Positions 28,850 through 36,782 of a stretch of DNA of 49,046 nt are shown here, piece by piece (the first letter of the stretch is position 1; every line of letters starts with the position of its first letter). The stretch is from NCBI GenBank assembly GCA_029975295.1, contig JARKPK010000029.1, positions 1 through 49,046 of the forward strand. Direction: 5' to 3'. This DNA comes from Thermoguttaceae bacterium. Its GTDB lineage: Bacteria; Planctomycetota; Planctomycetia; Pirellulales; Thermoguttaceae. The notes below the pieces were generated by a model that saw nothing but the letters and a program-made list of their open reading frames with translations, was not told the DNA's origin and did no database searches. A program made the translations under genes and the position numbers.

Positions 28850-30577
28850 GTGAAAACGGCAGTTCGGCGGCTTCGGAACCCGACGGCGAAACGGCGTGCA
28901 GAACGCCAGCCGGCCGACGATGCGCCCCGGCGAAGGTTCGCCCGTGCCTCTGCCACCGCCTGGATCTGGGGCCCACTGGCGTTGATGATCATCTCGCCGG
29001 CGACGTCGGCCCAGGCGCAACGAATGCAGTTCGCCTCGCCGGTGGAAGCGACGGCCGCCGCGCCAGGCACGAACATGGCCGCAACGGCCTCGCCGACCAC
29101 CGGCTACACCGGCTCGACCGGCTGGGTGCCTGCCGCGAGCAACAGGAACTCATCGAGCACCTGGGGCAACCAATTCGTGGCCGCCCCGGCGCAAGGCCAA
29201 TATGGCCAAACATATGGATCGGCCCCGGGCAGCTATCCGCAAGGCAGTTACGGCACCACGCCCACCCCGACCACCTATGGCGGAGTCGCTGCGCAAGGCG
29301 GCATTACGCAAAGCGGCAGCGGGGGCGCGGGCTCGTGGCCCAGCGCGCCGGGCTTGCTTCCCTCCCAAGGCGGAGCGGCGCAACCGGCAACCGGCTACGG
29401 CGGGTCGCCATACTCAATGCCCTCGGGCGGCTATGGCGCGCCGGCAACCGGCTATGGTTCGCCGACTGGGGGTGCTGCCGCCCCGACCAATCCCTACGGC
29501 GGCACAGGCGCAATCGCTAATCCCTACGGCAGCGCGGGCGCAATGGCCGGCAGTCCATCGGCGCCCTACGGCTATTCGAACCCGGCGGCACCAAGCGGTT
29601 TCGGCAATCCCGCGCCCTACGGCTATTCGGGCCCGAACACTCCCCCCAACGCCCTGCTCGATGGAACCGTTTATGGTCCGCCGCCCCAATGGGATCCGTG
29701 GGCGCCGCCCTCAACCGCCCCGCCCAGCCTGCTGCCCTACGACCCGTACTACAGCCCGGCCGCCACGGCTCCGGGCCTGAGCTTTATGGGTTCCGCCCAA
29801 CGGTTCCTGCGGATGCTCAAGCTCGACTACGTTTGGATGCCCGGCAAGGGCGCAAAGGAAATGGGGATCAACGACATCGACGCCAGCGCCACATTCAACA
29901 TTCCGTTTCTCTACAACTCGCAAACTCCGTTGATGATCACCCCGGGCTTCGGCACGACCCTGTTCAGCGGGCCGACCAGTCCCGAAGCGACCGAGGTGCC
30001 GCCCCATGTATTCGACGCCTATCTCGAGTCGGGCTGGAACCCGCAGCTTACCCAATGGTTCGGCGGCGAGCTGAGCTTCCGCGTCGGCGTTCACTCCGAC
30101 TTCAAGAAGGTGGTTACCGACAGCCTCCGTTATCAGGCCAAGGGGATGGCCGTTCTGAATTTCTCGCCCAGCATCAAGGTGAAGGCGGGCGTGTGGTATC
30201 TCGACCGCGTTCACCTGAAATTGCTGCCGGCCGGCGGAATCGTTTGGATTCCCAACAACGACGTGGTGCTGCAACTCACCTTCCCCGATCCGAAGATTGC
30301 GCGACGCCTTTCGACGGTGGGCACAACCGAGTGGTGGATTTACGGACGCGGCGAGTACGGCGGCGACGTCTGGACCACGAAAACCCCAGACCGCGGCGTG
30401 CAACTGTTCGACTACAACGACATCCGCACGGGCCTGGGCTTCGAGTTCTTCCGCCCGGCCGGATTGCACGGGGCGTTCGAGGTGGGCGCCGCCTTCGATC
30501 GCGAGGTTTATTTCCGCAACGACCCGAGGCTTCACCTGAGTCCGTGCGTCTATCTCCGCGGCATGCTCACCTACTGA
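28850..30577 (+). CDS. Outer-membrane beta-barrel-like protein with Gly/Tyr/Pro-rich repeat domain
   Basis: 575 residues from a GTG at 28850, which has GAGGG seven bases upstream. A long basic n-region precedes a signal sequence (WIWGPLALMIISPATSAQA). Residues about 110-300 are Gly/Tyr/Ala/Pro-rich with imperfect repeats (TGYGGSP, GYGAPATGYGSP, TNPYGGTGAIANPYGS, APYGYSNPA). The C-terminal 265 residues are beta-strand-rich (VWYLDRVHLKLLPAGGIVWIP, WWIYGRGEYGGDVWT, FDYNDIRTGLGFEFF) and end in an aromatic (LTY), as outer-membrane barrels do. The next gene encodes a relative of this part. The two genes are 13 bases apart, so likely one unit. Its partner and cargo are unknown; the repeat region may be an exposed linker. 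Confidence 0.75.
   Translation: MKTAVRRLRNPTAKRRAERQPADDAPRRRFARASATAWIWGPLALMIISPATSAQAQRMQFASPVEATAAAPGTNMAATASPTTGYTGSTGWVPAASNRNSSSTWGNQFVAAPAQGQYGQTYGSAPGSYPQGSYGTTPTPTTYGGVAAQGGITQSGSGGAGSWPSAPGLLPSQGGAAQPATGYGGSPYSMPSGGYGAPATGYGSPTGGAAAPTNPYGGTGAIANPYGSAGAMAGSPSAPYGYSNPAAPSGFGNPAPYGYSGPNTPPNALLDGTVYGPPPQWDPWAPPSTAPPSLLPYDPYYSPAATAPGLSFMGSAQRFLRMLKLDYVWMPGKGAKEMGINDIDASATFNIPFLYNSQTPLMITPGFGTTLFSGPTSPEATEVPPHVFDAYLESGWNPQLTQWFGGELSFRVGVHSDFKKVVTDSLRYQAKGMAVLNFSPSIKVKAGVWYLDRVHLKLLPAGGIVWIPNNDVVLQLTFPDPKIARRLSTVGTTEWWIYGRGEYGGDVWTTKTPDRGVQLFDYNDIRTGLGFEFFRPAGLHGAFEVGAAFDREVYFRNDPRLHLSPCVYLRGMLTY
29180..29750. repeat. Gly/Tyr/Pro/Ala-rich coding repeat tract
   Basis: Imperfect repeats encoding units such as GYG-P/S, NPYG and APYGYS recur through this part of the first barrel gene. 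It is probably disordered and surface-exposed, and may vary in copy number. Confidence 0.6.
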
Positions 30578-30590
30578 CCCGGCCCGAAGT

Positions 30591-31811
30591 GTGCAACCAA
30601 CACGCGCTCCACAAACCGCTCGCGTCGCACCTTGCATCTTGAGCCGCTTACGGCTTTACGCGGCAACGTGCGCACTGGCCGCGGCGGCGTTGGTCAGCCC
30701 GTCTGCGGCCGAAGCCCAAATCAGCCGACTGCCGCCCACCGACCTGGTCGCCCCCGACGGCGACCCATGGGCTCCCTTGGCCGCTCGTCGAACGTCCCCG
30801 CTGGGCGCGCCGATGGCCGACCTTGCGGCTGCTTCACTGGCCGAGGCCACGGCAGACGGCCCTCAAAGCCCCGTGTGGACCGGTGCGGCGCCAACGGTTG
30901 GCCCGGACGACCGAGCCGCCGGCATCAGCGCTGCGCCGTCGGCGTTCGGCCCATCGTTCGAGCCCTGGCCGTCGGCGGCCGTCGCCCCCTGCCCCGCATG
31001 CCCCGTCGAACTGCCCCCCGAACATCGCAACGGTTTCTTCCAGAAGGCGATTGTGGACTACGGCTATCTTCCCCGGTGGAATCCCCGCGGGATGGGGCAA
31101 CACGATGTCGAAACGAAGCTCGTTTTCGCCCTGCCCTGCCCGACCGTCGAATGGCCCTTGCTGCTCGTGCCCGCCTATGGATTGCACGTGCTCGACGGTC
31201 CCCGCGACGCGGAGATGCCGGCCCAGTTGCACGACGCCTTTTTGGCCCTCCGCTGGCTGCCGAAACTGTCGGAGCGGCTGGAACTGGACGTCACGGTTGC
31301 CCCGGGCGTCTATAGCGACTTCGAGCAATCGAGCGACCGGGCCGTTCGCACCCCGGGCTACGCGGCCGCCACGTGGAAGGGCCATCCCCGCCTGCATTGC
31401 GTGCTCGGGGTGGGCTATTTCGATCGACTCACGGTCGACTGGCTTCCGGTCGGCGGGCTGATCTGGATGCCGACCGAGCGCACCCGTTTTGAACTGCTCT
31501 TTCCCCAACCGAAACTGGCCTGGCAAATCGGGACGATGGGCGCCGACGGGCTGTTGGTTCAAGACTGGGTTTATCTTTCGGCCGAGTTCGGCGGCGGGGC
31601 GTGGGCGTTTCGCCGCAGCGATGGCGCAGACGACCTGGTGGACTTTCGCGATTACCGCATCTTTGCCGGCGCCGAACGCAAAGTCCGGGGCGGCGCGGAA
31701 CTGCGACTCGAGTTGGGCTACGTGTTCGGCCGCGAAATCCAGTACCTCAGCGGGCGCCCCAGCGTCTTTCCCTCTGATACGGTGCTCGTTCGCACCGGCT
31801 TGCGGTACTGA
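30591..31811 (+). CDS. Outer-membrane beta-barrel-like protein, paralogue of the preceding gene
   Basis: 406 residues from a GTG at 30591, 13 bases after the preceding stop; a TTG at 30639 is an alternative. A signal peptide (LRLYAATCALAAAALVSPSAAEAQ) is present. The C-terminal two thirds align by eye with the preceding protein: FDRLTVDWLPVGGLIWMP against LDRVHLKLLPAGGIVWIP, LSAEFGGGAWAF against GRGEYGGDVWT, and a matching end (VRTGLRY). The Gly/Tyr repeat domain is missing; instead there is a short Ala/Pro-rich N-terminal stretch with a CPACP motif. Probably an outer-membrane barrel of unknown role. It is followed by 270 bases holding palindromes ahead of the Tad locus. Confidence 0.75.
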   Translation: MQPTRAPQTARVAPCILSRLRLYAATCALAAAALVSPSAAEAQISRLPPTDLVAPDGDPWAPLAARRTSPLGAPMADLAAASLAEATADGPQSPVWTGAAPTVGPDDRAAGISAAPSAFGPSFEPWPSAAVAPCPACPVELPPEHRNGFFQKAIVDYGYLPRWNPRGMGQHDVETKLVFALPCPTVEWPLLLVPAYGLHVLDGPRDAEMPAQLHDAFLALRWLPKLSERLELDVTVAPGVYSDFEQSSDRAVRTPGYAAATWKGHPRLHCVLGVGYFDRLTVDWLPVGGLIWMPTERTRFELLFPQPKLAWQIGTMGADGLLVQDWVYLSAEFGGGAWAFRRSDGADDLVDFRDYRIFAGAERKVRGGAELRLELGYVFGREIQYLSGRPSVFPSDTVLVRTGLRY

Positions 31812-31933
31812 ACCCTGGCCCAGCGGCAGCGGTGCCTGACTTGGCCCAAACGCTCGACTGTGGCCGAATCGCGCGGTTGAATTGCCCCCAAACGGGTTAG
31901 GCGCCGGCCAAGGCGATCGCCGTGGCGCGACCA

Positions 31934-31947
31934 ACCGACCGGTCGGT
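31934..31947. promoter_or_regulatory. Perfect 14-bp palindrome upstream of the Tad locus
   Basis: ACCGACCGGTCGGT is a perfect palindrome about 136 bases before the first pilin start. A zero-loop symmetric site suits a dimeric DNA-binding protein better than a terminator. No T-run follows. Function is inferred. Confidence 0.4.
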
Positions 31948-31977
31948 CGCCGACTCGCGGCAGGTGCGAATCTCGTT

Positions 31978-31996
31978 CCGCAATATTTTTCTGCGG
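31978..31996. promoter_or_regulatory. Short inverted repeat in the AT-rich leader of the Tad locus
   Basis: CCGCA and TGCGG flank an AT-rich 9-base spacer at 31978-31996. Just downstream a TTGAAC (32009-32014) and TAAGAA lie 16 bases apart, a weak sigma-70-like pair. This is the best promoter candidate for the pilin genes, but no element matches consensus well. Confidence 0.3.
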
Positions 31997-32082
31997 ATCG
32001 AAAATGCTTGAACCTTTGCTTGCATTATGTAAGAATGCCGATAAGGAACGAGGTGGAGTGGCCTCGCTGAGGGTCTGCCCTG

Positions 32083-32235
32083 ATGAAAAAGCGTCGAGGT
32101 GTCAGTACGCTCGATTACGTGCTGGTGCTCGGGGTGATCTTGCCGTTGGCGGCGTTCATCTTGCGGGTGGGGCCTCAGATTATGAACCTGGCGTACGAAA
32201 TGATCAGCGTGCTCGTAGCTTGGCCTTTCCTATAG
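32083..32235 (+). CDS. Small Flp/TadE-type pilin-like protein (50 aa)
   Basis: A 50-residue protein with a basic N-terminus MKKRRG, then VSTLDYVLVLGVILPLAAFIL, a hydrophobic pilin-like helix. The G6 before VSTLD fits a prepilin cleavage site with an acidic residue at mature position +5 (D). A short C-terminal part holds a second hydrophobic stretch (MISVLVAWPFL). GAGGG lies 9 bases before the ATG. It ends 25 bases upstream of the clear Flp pilin and reads in the same direction, so it belongs to the Tad locus as a minor or second pilin. Confidence comes from motif, spacing and ribosome-binding site. Confidence 0.75.
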   Translation: MKKRRGVSTLDYVLVLGVILPLAAFILRVGPQIMNLAYEMISVLVAWPFL

Positions 32236-32260
32236 TATCACGTCCCGAGGAGCAGAGACT

Positions 32261-32467
32261 ATGAAGAAGCCGTCGATGTGGAGCTTGTTCCGCCGTATCC
32301 ACGAAGACGAGCAAGGCGCGCTCAGCCTGGAAACGATTCTGATCATCGGCGCCATCGCGCTGCCTATCCTGATCTTCTTGATCAAAGTGGGGTGGCCGAA
32401 GGTGAAAGAGTACTTCAACAAGGGCGTTGAAGACCTGCAAACCGGCGCCGATCAGGCTCGCTACTAA
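32261..32467 (+). CDS. Flp-family type IVb pilin (68 aa)
   Basis: Major pilin candidate of the Tad pilus. 68 residues: leader MKKPSMWSLFRRIHEDEQG, cleavage before ALSLE with glutamate at mature +5, then a hydrophobic helix (TILIIGAIALPILIFLI) and a short charged tail. The Flp size and layout match, though the mature start is ALSLE rather than the common ATAIEY. GAGGAG precedes the ATG at good spacing. The dedicated prepilin peptidase gene begins 129 bases downstream. Confidence 0.88.
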   Translation: MKKPSMWSLFRRIHEDEQGALSLETILIIGAIALPILIFLIKVGWPKVKEYFNKGVEDLQTGADQARY

Positions 32468-32595
32468 ACAGGTCGGCGCTGAACAGGCGCGCCCCGCGCA
32501 ATCATCGGCACGCTTCAGCGGCGTGCCGGCCGTTGTGCGAGGGGCGGGTTTGGGAAGCGCCGGCGGCACCGCAGCCTTAGTCTTCGCTGGCGCGT

Positions 32596-33177
32596 ATGCT
32601 CGTCACGATCTTGTTGTTGGCGTTCCTGGCCGTTGCCGCCGGCACCGACCTCACCCGCCACAAGATCTACAACGCAACAACCTATCCCGGCATGTTGGCC
32701 GGTTTGTTGGTGCATGGGCTGGGCAGCGCATACGCGTTGGTTGCGCCCGAATCGGCGGAACCATTGGCCCACTGGGGTTGCGTGCCATTGCACGCGGCGT
32801 TGGCCGGGTGGGCGCTGTGCGGGTTCGTGATGGTGTTGTGCTACGTGCTCTTCCGCAAGGTGGGCGGGGGAGACGTGAAGTTGATGGCGATGATCGGCGC
32901 CTTGCTCGGCTACGAGCAGGGGCTGATGGTGATGTTGTGGACGTTCGTCTTCGGGGCCTGCGCCGGATTGATGGTTCTGGTGTGGCGCGTCGGGCCCTGG
33001 AGGCTCACGGTTCGAATCCTCCGGCAGATCAAGTTCGTCGCAAGGATTGGCGGCTGGGGCCCGCTGACCGACGAAGAGCGCGGGCAGCTTCAGGCCCCGC
33101 TCTTCCTCGCGCCGTGCGCCCTGCTGGCGGGCATCATGGTCCGATTCGAACTGGAACGTTTCGTGCCGCTTTTCTGA
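32596..33177 (+). CDS. Prepilin peptidase (CpaA/TadV, A24 family)
   Basis: Inner-membrane aspartic peptidase that removes prepilin leaders. It is 193 residues with several transmembrane segments. The two catalytic aspartates are D18 in AAGTDLTRHKIYN and D93 in GGGDVKLMAMIGAL; the GGGD motif is the family hallmark. It lacks the N-terminal methyltransferase domain found in PilD, as expected for TadV/CpaA. It follows the two pilins and precedes the pseudopilin genes. The ATG at 32596 has no strong ribosome-binding site but begins the first membrane helix. Confidence 0.93.
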   Translation: MLVTILLLAFLAVAAGTDLTRHKIYNATTYPGMLAGLLVHGLGSAYALVAPESAEPLAHWGCVPLHAALAGWALCGFVMVLCYVLFRKVGGGDVKLMAMIGALLGYEQGLMVMLWTFVFGACAGLMVLVWRVGPWRLTVRILRQIKFVARIGGWGPLTDEERGQLQAPLFLAPCALLAGIMVRFELERFVPLF

Positions 33178-33340
33178 CGGCGGCTGGCGTGGAATAATTA
33201 CTTGGGCGGGGATAAAACGATCGGTGCGTCGCCTTGCCGGCGGGGCATCGGTTGGCGCGGGCCGGTTGAAGGTTCTCGACAGGCGGGTTCCTTGTCTGCC
33301 GGCCGCATTGGGCGCTTGGGCAAACCAGGAGCGCGGCACC

Positions 33341-34339
33341 ATGGCCCGAGCTATTCTCTCGGCGTTGTTTCCCTGGACGCTCTTGCTGCTGGCGGCGGTG
33401 GTTCTTTGCTGCCTGTTGGCCCGCTTCATGCATGCGCGGTTCGAGCCGCTCCGCGCGCTGAGGCTGCATCGCGATCAACGCGGGGCCGTGCAAAGCCTGA
33501 GCTTCGTGCTCACGCTGCCGCTGCTGGTCATGTTCCTGATGTTCATCGTGCAGGTGAGCCAGTTGATGATCGGCGTGGTGGTTGTTCACTATGCCGCCTA
33601 CGCCGCCGCCCGGACCGCCACGGTGTGGATCCCCGCCTACGTGTCCGACATCGAAAATGAGAACGGCGTGACGGGCTACTACGTCGATCCCGACGCGCAG
33701 CAGGATTTGCCCGTCATCGACCCGAACGATCCGGGCTACGGCCCCAGCGCCGGCGGAATGACGTTGGTGATCGAACCGGGCGGACAGAAGTACGAAAAGA
33801 TTCGCTCGGCCGCCATCTTAGCCTGCATGCCGATCTGCCCGTCGCGAGATTTGGCCGCGGGCGGCCCGGTGGCCGGACACATGATCGACTCGGCGGCGTT
33901 GCGCACGGCCTATGAGGCCCTGGCCCCTTCGTCGCGGTCGAACACGCGAACCGGGCCGCGGCTGGAAAACAAATTGGCTTATGCGGCGGCCAACACGCAA
34001 ATCGAGTTGCGCTTCTACCACAAGAACGCCGAGCCGCCGTTGTGGTGGGGCTATGTCGATCCGAACGAAACCGATCCGGCCGTCCAGCAGGTGCTGCAAC
34101 ACGGCTACAACGAAATCGGTTGGCAAGATCAATTGCAGATCACCATTCGGCACAATTTGGCCCTGCTGCCCGGCCCGGGCCGGCTGCTCTCGTACTTCGT
34201 GCCGAACGCCCGCGGCGAAGACCGGTTGAGCAGCCGCATCGGGCACAACGGCCAAGTCTATGTTTATCCGCTCACGGCATCGTGCGTGATCGGCAACGAA
34301 GGGCTCAAACCGCTGGTGCGTTATGTCTATCAGCCGTAA
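33341..34339 (+). CDS. TadE-like pseudopilin membrane protein
   Basis: 332 residues. Two N-terminal hydrophobic segments: AILSALFPWTLLLLAAVVLCCLLA, then after HRDQRGAVQ a second (SLSFVLTLPLLVMFLMFIVQVSQLMI). The RGAVQSL boundary preceding the helix is like the TadE/TadG prepilin motif. A periplasmic part rich in Tyr, Asp and Pro follows (VIDPNDPGYGP). AGGAG precedes the ATG at 33341. The 3-prime end overlaps the next gene by 17 bases, implying translational coupling. It probably acts as a minor pilin or assembly-priming subunit of the Tad pilus; this is inferred from family and context. Confidence 0.82.
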   Translation: MARAILSALFPWTLLLLAAVVLCCLLARFMHARFEPLRALRLHRDQRGAVQSLSFVLTLPLLVMFLMFIVQVSQLMIGVVVVHYAAYAAARTATVWIPAYVSDIENENGVTGYYVDPDAQQDLPVIDPNDPGYGPSAGGMTLVIEPGGQKYEKIRSAAILACMPICPSRDLAAGGPVAGHMIDSAALRTAYEALAPSSRSNTRTGPRLENKLAYAAANTQIELRFYHKNAEPPLWWGYVDPNETDPAVQQVLQHGYNEIGWQDQLQITIRHNLALLPGPGRLLSYFVPNARGEDRLSSRIGHNGQVYVYPLTASCVIGNEGLKPLVRYVYQP

Positions 34340-35792
34340 CCGCCCCTGGGGCATCGCGCGTCGTTTCCGTCCGCTTTGGCGGCGGGTGTGCGCGCGGCTG
34401 TCGCGACTGCCTGCCGACAGCCGCGGGGCCATCAGTTTGGTGGCGGTGTTCGCCGTGATGCTGCTGACGATGCTTCTGGGCATGGTGATGAACGTCGGCC
34501 GCCAAGCCGACGGAAAAATGCGGATGCAGAACGCGGCCGACGCCGTGGCGTACTCGGGCGGGGTCGCGTTGACGCGGGGCATGAACACGCTGGCCTACAC
34601 CAACCATCTGCTGTGCGAAGTGTTCGCCATGACGGCGATCATGCGCGAGGGGCGCGACGCCAACGCCTCGGCGCGCATTCCGGAAATCGTCGCCGCCTGG
34701 AAGCGCGAGGCGCCCGAGTTCGCCTCCGCTCCGATGGACAAGTTCCGGGTGCTGGCCTCGGCCATCCCGCCGAAGGTGGACGCCGAACAACAAATGGTCG
34801 ACGCCTACGCCGCCTGGATCGCTGCGCTGAGCGACGCCACGCTGCCGATCTTCGAGATGATCTTGGCCGAAGAACTGATCCCGAAGTATCAGCGGGCCGT
34901 CGCCGCCATCTTTCCCGAGATCGCGCAGATGGCGGCCATCGAGATCGCCGCGCGGAACGGGCGGCCCGATCACGGACGCGGACCAATGATCGGCGTGCTG
35001 TGGCGCACCGACGTGGTGCCCGTCGGGCTCGATGAGACCTATCAGCCCACCTTGCCGGTGGTCGATCCGCAGATGGCCCCCGATCCCGACTATCGCACCC
35101 TCGCCCGAAGGCAGCGCAACAACTTGGCGATGACCTACCTGAACACGTGGAACGGCATCAACATGGCCGGGTTCGACCGCGTGGCCACGTTGACGCAGTT
35201 CGGCCAACTCTGGCGGTCGTTCACCTGCGGGCAGCTTCGCAAGTTGCTCGACGAAGAGTATCCCGAGACGAATCTCGTCTATCAGATCCATCGCGAGGCG
35301 CGCTCGCCCTATTTCCAAGACCGCTTCATGTTCGTCGGCGTGGTCTATTGGCGCAAGCTGCCCGACATGATGCCCGGCGTGTTCCGCGCGCCGCTGGCGT
35401 CGGACGCGGTAACCTACGCCCAAGTGCGCATGTTCGTGCCCGCGCCGAAGTTGCAGTGGCAGCACGAAAGTCAAGGCGGGGGCGGCAATCCCGGCATTTC
35501 GCTGGGCGGCGTGCCCGGCCATTCGGCGATGCTGGTGCCCGACGAGCCGGCCGACCCGACGGCCAATCCCGGCGGTCCGGGCCGCTGGGTGGTTCGCTAT
35601 GAACCGGTTCCCACCCATTGGGATTTGCTCAATCAGCATTGGACGTGCCAGTTGGTTCCGGCCGTCGGCCCGAACCTCTCGATGATCTTGGGCACCAGCC
35701 CGCCGATCGCCGAGTTCGGCGCGGCCAACCTGCGTTTGCCCAATACGGCCGCCCTAGACGACCGCATGATCACCAACATCAGCCCGCACTGA
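34323..35792 (+). CDS. TadG-like pilus-assembly protein
   Basis: 489 residues with a single N-terminal membrane helix preceded by a basic segment and SRGAISLVAVFAVMLLTMLLGMVMNVGRQ, the arrangement typical of TadE/TadG proteins. NVGRQADGKMRMQNAADAVAYSGGVAL follows; the NAADAAA-like motif after the helix is a TadG hallmark. The large periplasmic domain has no recognised fold (no von Willebrand domain seen, unlike many TadG). It overlaps the preceding gene by 17 bases and is 12 bases upstream of the next, so all three are one unit. Role: envelope anchoring or priming of the pilus, from family knowledge. Confidence 0.85.
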   Translation: MSISRNRPWGIARRFRPLWRRVCARLSRLPADSRGAISLVAVFAVMLLTMLLGMVMNVGRQADGKMRMQNAADAVAYSGGVALTRGMNTLAYTNHLLCEVFAMTAIMREGRDANASARIPEIVAAWKREAPEFASAPMDKFRVLASAIPPKVDAEQQMVDAYAAWIAALSDATLPIFEMILAEELIPKYQRAVAAIFPEIAQMAAIEIAARNGRPDHGRGPMIGVLWRTDVVPVGLDETYQPTLPVVDPQMAPDPDYRTLARRQRNNLAMTYLNTWNGINMAGFDRVATLTQFGQLWRSFTCGQLRKLLDEEYPETNLVYQIHREARSPYFQDRFMFVGVVYWRKLPDMMPGVFRAPLASDAVTYAQVRMFVPAPKLQWQHESQGGGGNPGISLGGVPGHSAMLVPDEPADPTANPGGPGRWVVRYEPVPTHWDLLNQHWTCQLVPAVGPNLSMILGTSPPIAEFGAANLRLPNTAALDDRMITNISPH

Positions 35793-35804
35793 AAGCCCGC
35801 ACTT

Positions 35805-36782
35805 ATGAACGCGATGTTTCGCTGGAAGCACGAACGTCGGCGCGGCTTGGCTCCGCTGGAGCTGGTGCTGGCGCTGCCGATTCTGTTGATGATCATGGCG
35901 CTGATGGTCAACTACGGCACGATGGCCGCTTGGAAACTGCGCGGACACACGGCGGCCCGCTATGCGGCCTTTAGCGCCCGCTGGCCGCGCACCGGCCATA
36001 CCGACCCGCGGCCCGCCTACTGGCCCGGCGCGATGGGCGTCGAAGCGGCGGGCAACATTGCGCGGCTCGACGATCAGCGGGTGTACCATCCGGTGGCGCG
36101 CGGGCCGTTGGCCTCGGGCGTGCAGGTGAACTCCGATCTGCTCGACCCCAGCCGAGGGCTTCGACGGGGCAGCGCGGGACTGACTCGCGGATACCCGATG
36201 ATGGGCAAGATGGGTTCGTACCATCTCTCGGCCGAGGTGTATTTTCTCGACAACATGTGGCAGTATCAGCGATTCGGACTGAGCGGGAACGTTCACCTGC
36301 GCATCCCGACGATTTACACCTTCACCCAAATCATGCCGCTGCACGACAGCTACTTGACGGCGGCCCGCGACAACTACTTCCAGCAGTACAGCGTGCCGGC
36401 CGCCGGGCGCTACGCGCAGCTTTCGGCATTGCTTGGGCCCGACGTCGATTCGGTCAATTGGGGCTGGCTGGCCGGGTATCAGCTTTCCAGTTTCGTCCCC
36501 GGTTTGCGGCGTTTTTGCACGCTGGACCAGACGACTGCCGACAATTCGGTGACCAATCTTGTCGAGCGGATCGAGGGCAGCGATTCGCCGTGGCGCGCCG
36601 GAGTGGCCGACCGGATGACCCGCGGCTTCTACCGTTTCTACCGCGCCGTGATTCGCGGGGCCCAAAACTATGTTCCGCCGTTGCCCAACGCACAGTCGAT
36701 CATCGACATGATGCAGTCGAAGGCCGACCAAATGGATCAGTTCTGGGACAACAGCCTCAACCCGGGGCGTCCCGGCCCATGA
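35805..36782 (+). CDS. TadE-like pseudopilin protein
   Basis: 325 residues. Basic leader MNAMFRWKHERRRG then LAPLELVLALPILLMIMALMVNYGTMAAW, a prepilin-like site with glutamate at mature +5 and a hydrophobic helix. RGHTAARYAAFSARWP follows, as in TadE-type proteins. The rest is a periplasmic domain rich in Arg and Tyr with no known family. A second ATG at 35814 is possible. The last four bases (ATGA) overlap the start of the next gene. This is the third pseudopilin-type protein in the locus. Confidence 0.8.
   Translation: MNAMFRWKHERRRGLAPLELVLALPILLMIMALMVNYGTMAAWKLRGHTAARYAAFSARWPRTGHTDPRPAYWPGAMGVEAAGNIARLDDQRVYHPVARGPLASGVQVNSDLLDPSRGLRRGSAGLTRGYPMMGKMGSYHLSAEVYFLDNMWQYQRFGLSGNVHLRIPTIYTFTQIMPLHDSYLTAARDNYFQQYSVPAAGRYAQLSALLGPDVDSVNWGWLAGYQLSSFVPGLRRFCTLDQTTADNSVTNLVERIEGSDSPWRAGVADRMTRGFYRFYRAVIRGAQNYVPPLPNAQSIIDMMQSKADQMDQFWDNSLNPGRPGP

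Noticed and set aside
34305-35639. A 444-codon minus-strand frame opposite the TadG-like gene
   Set aside because: Shadow frame; the plus strand has the TadG motif and coupled start and stop sites.
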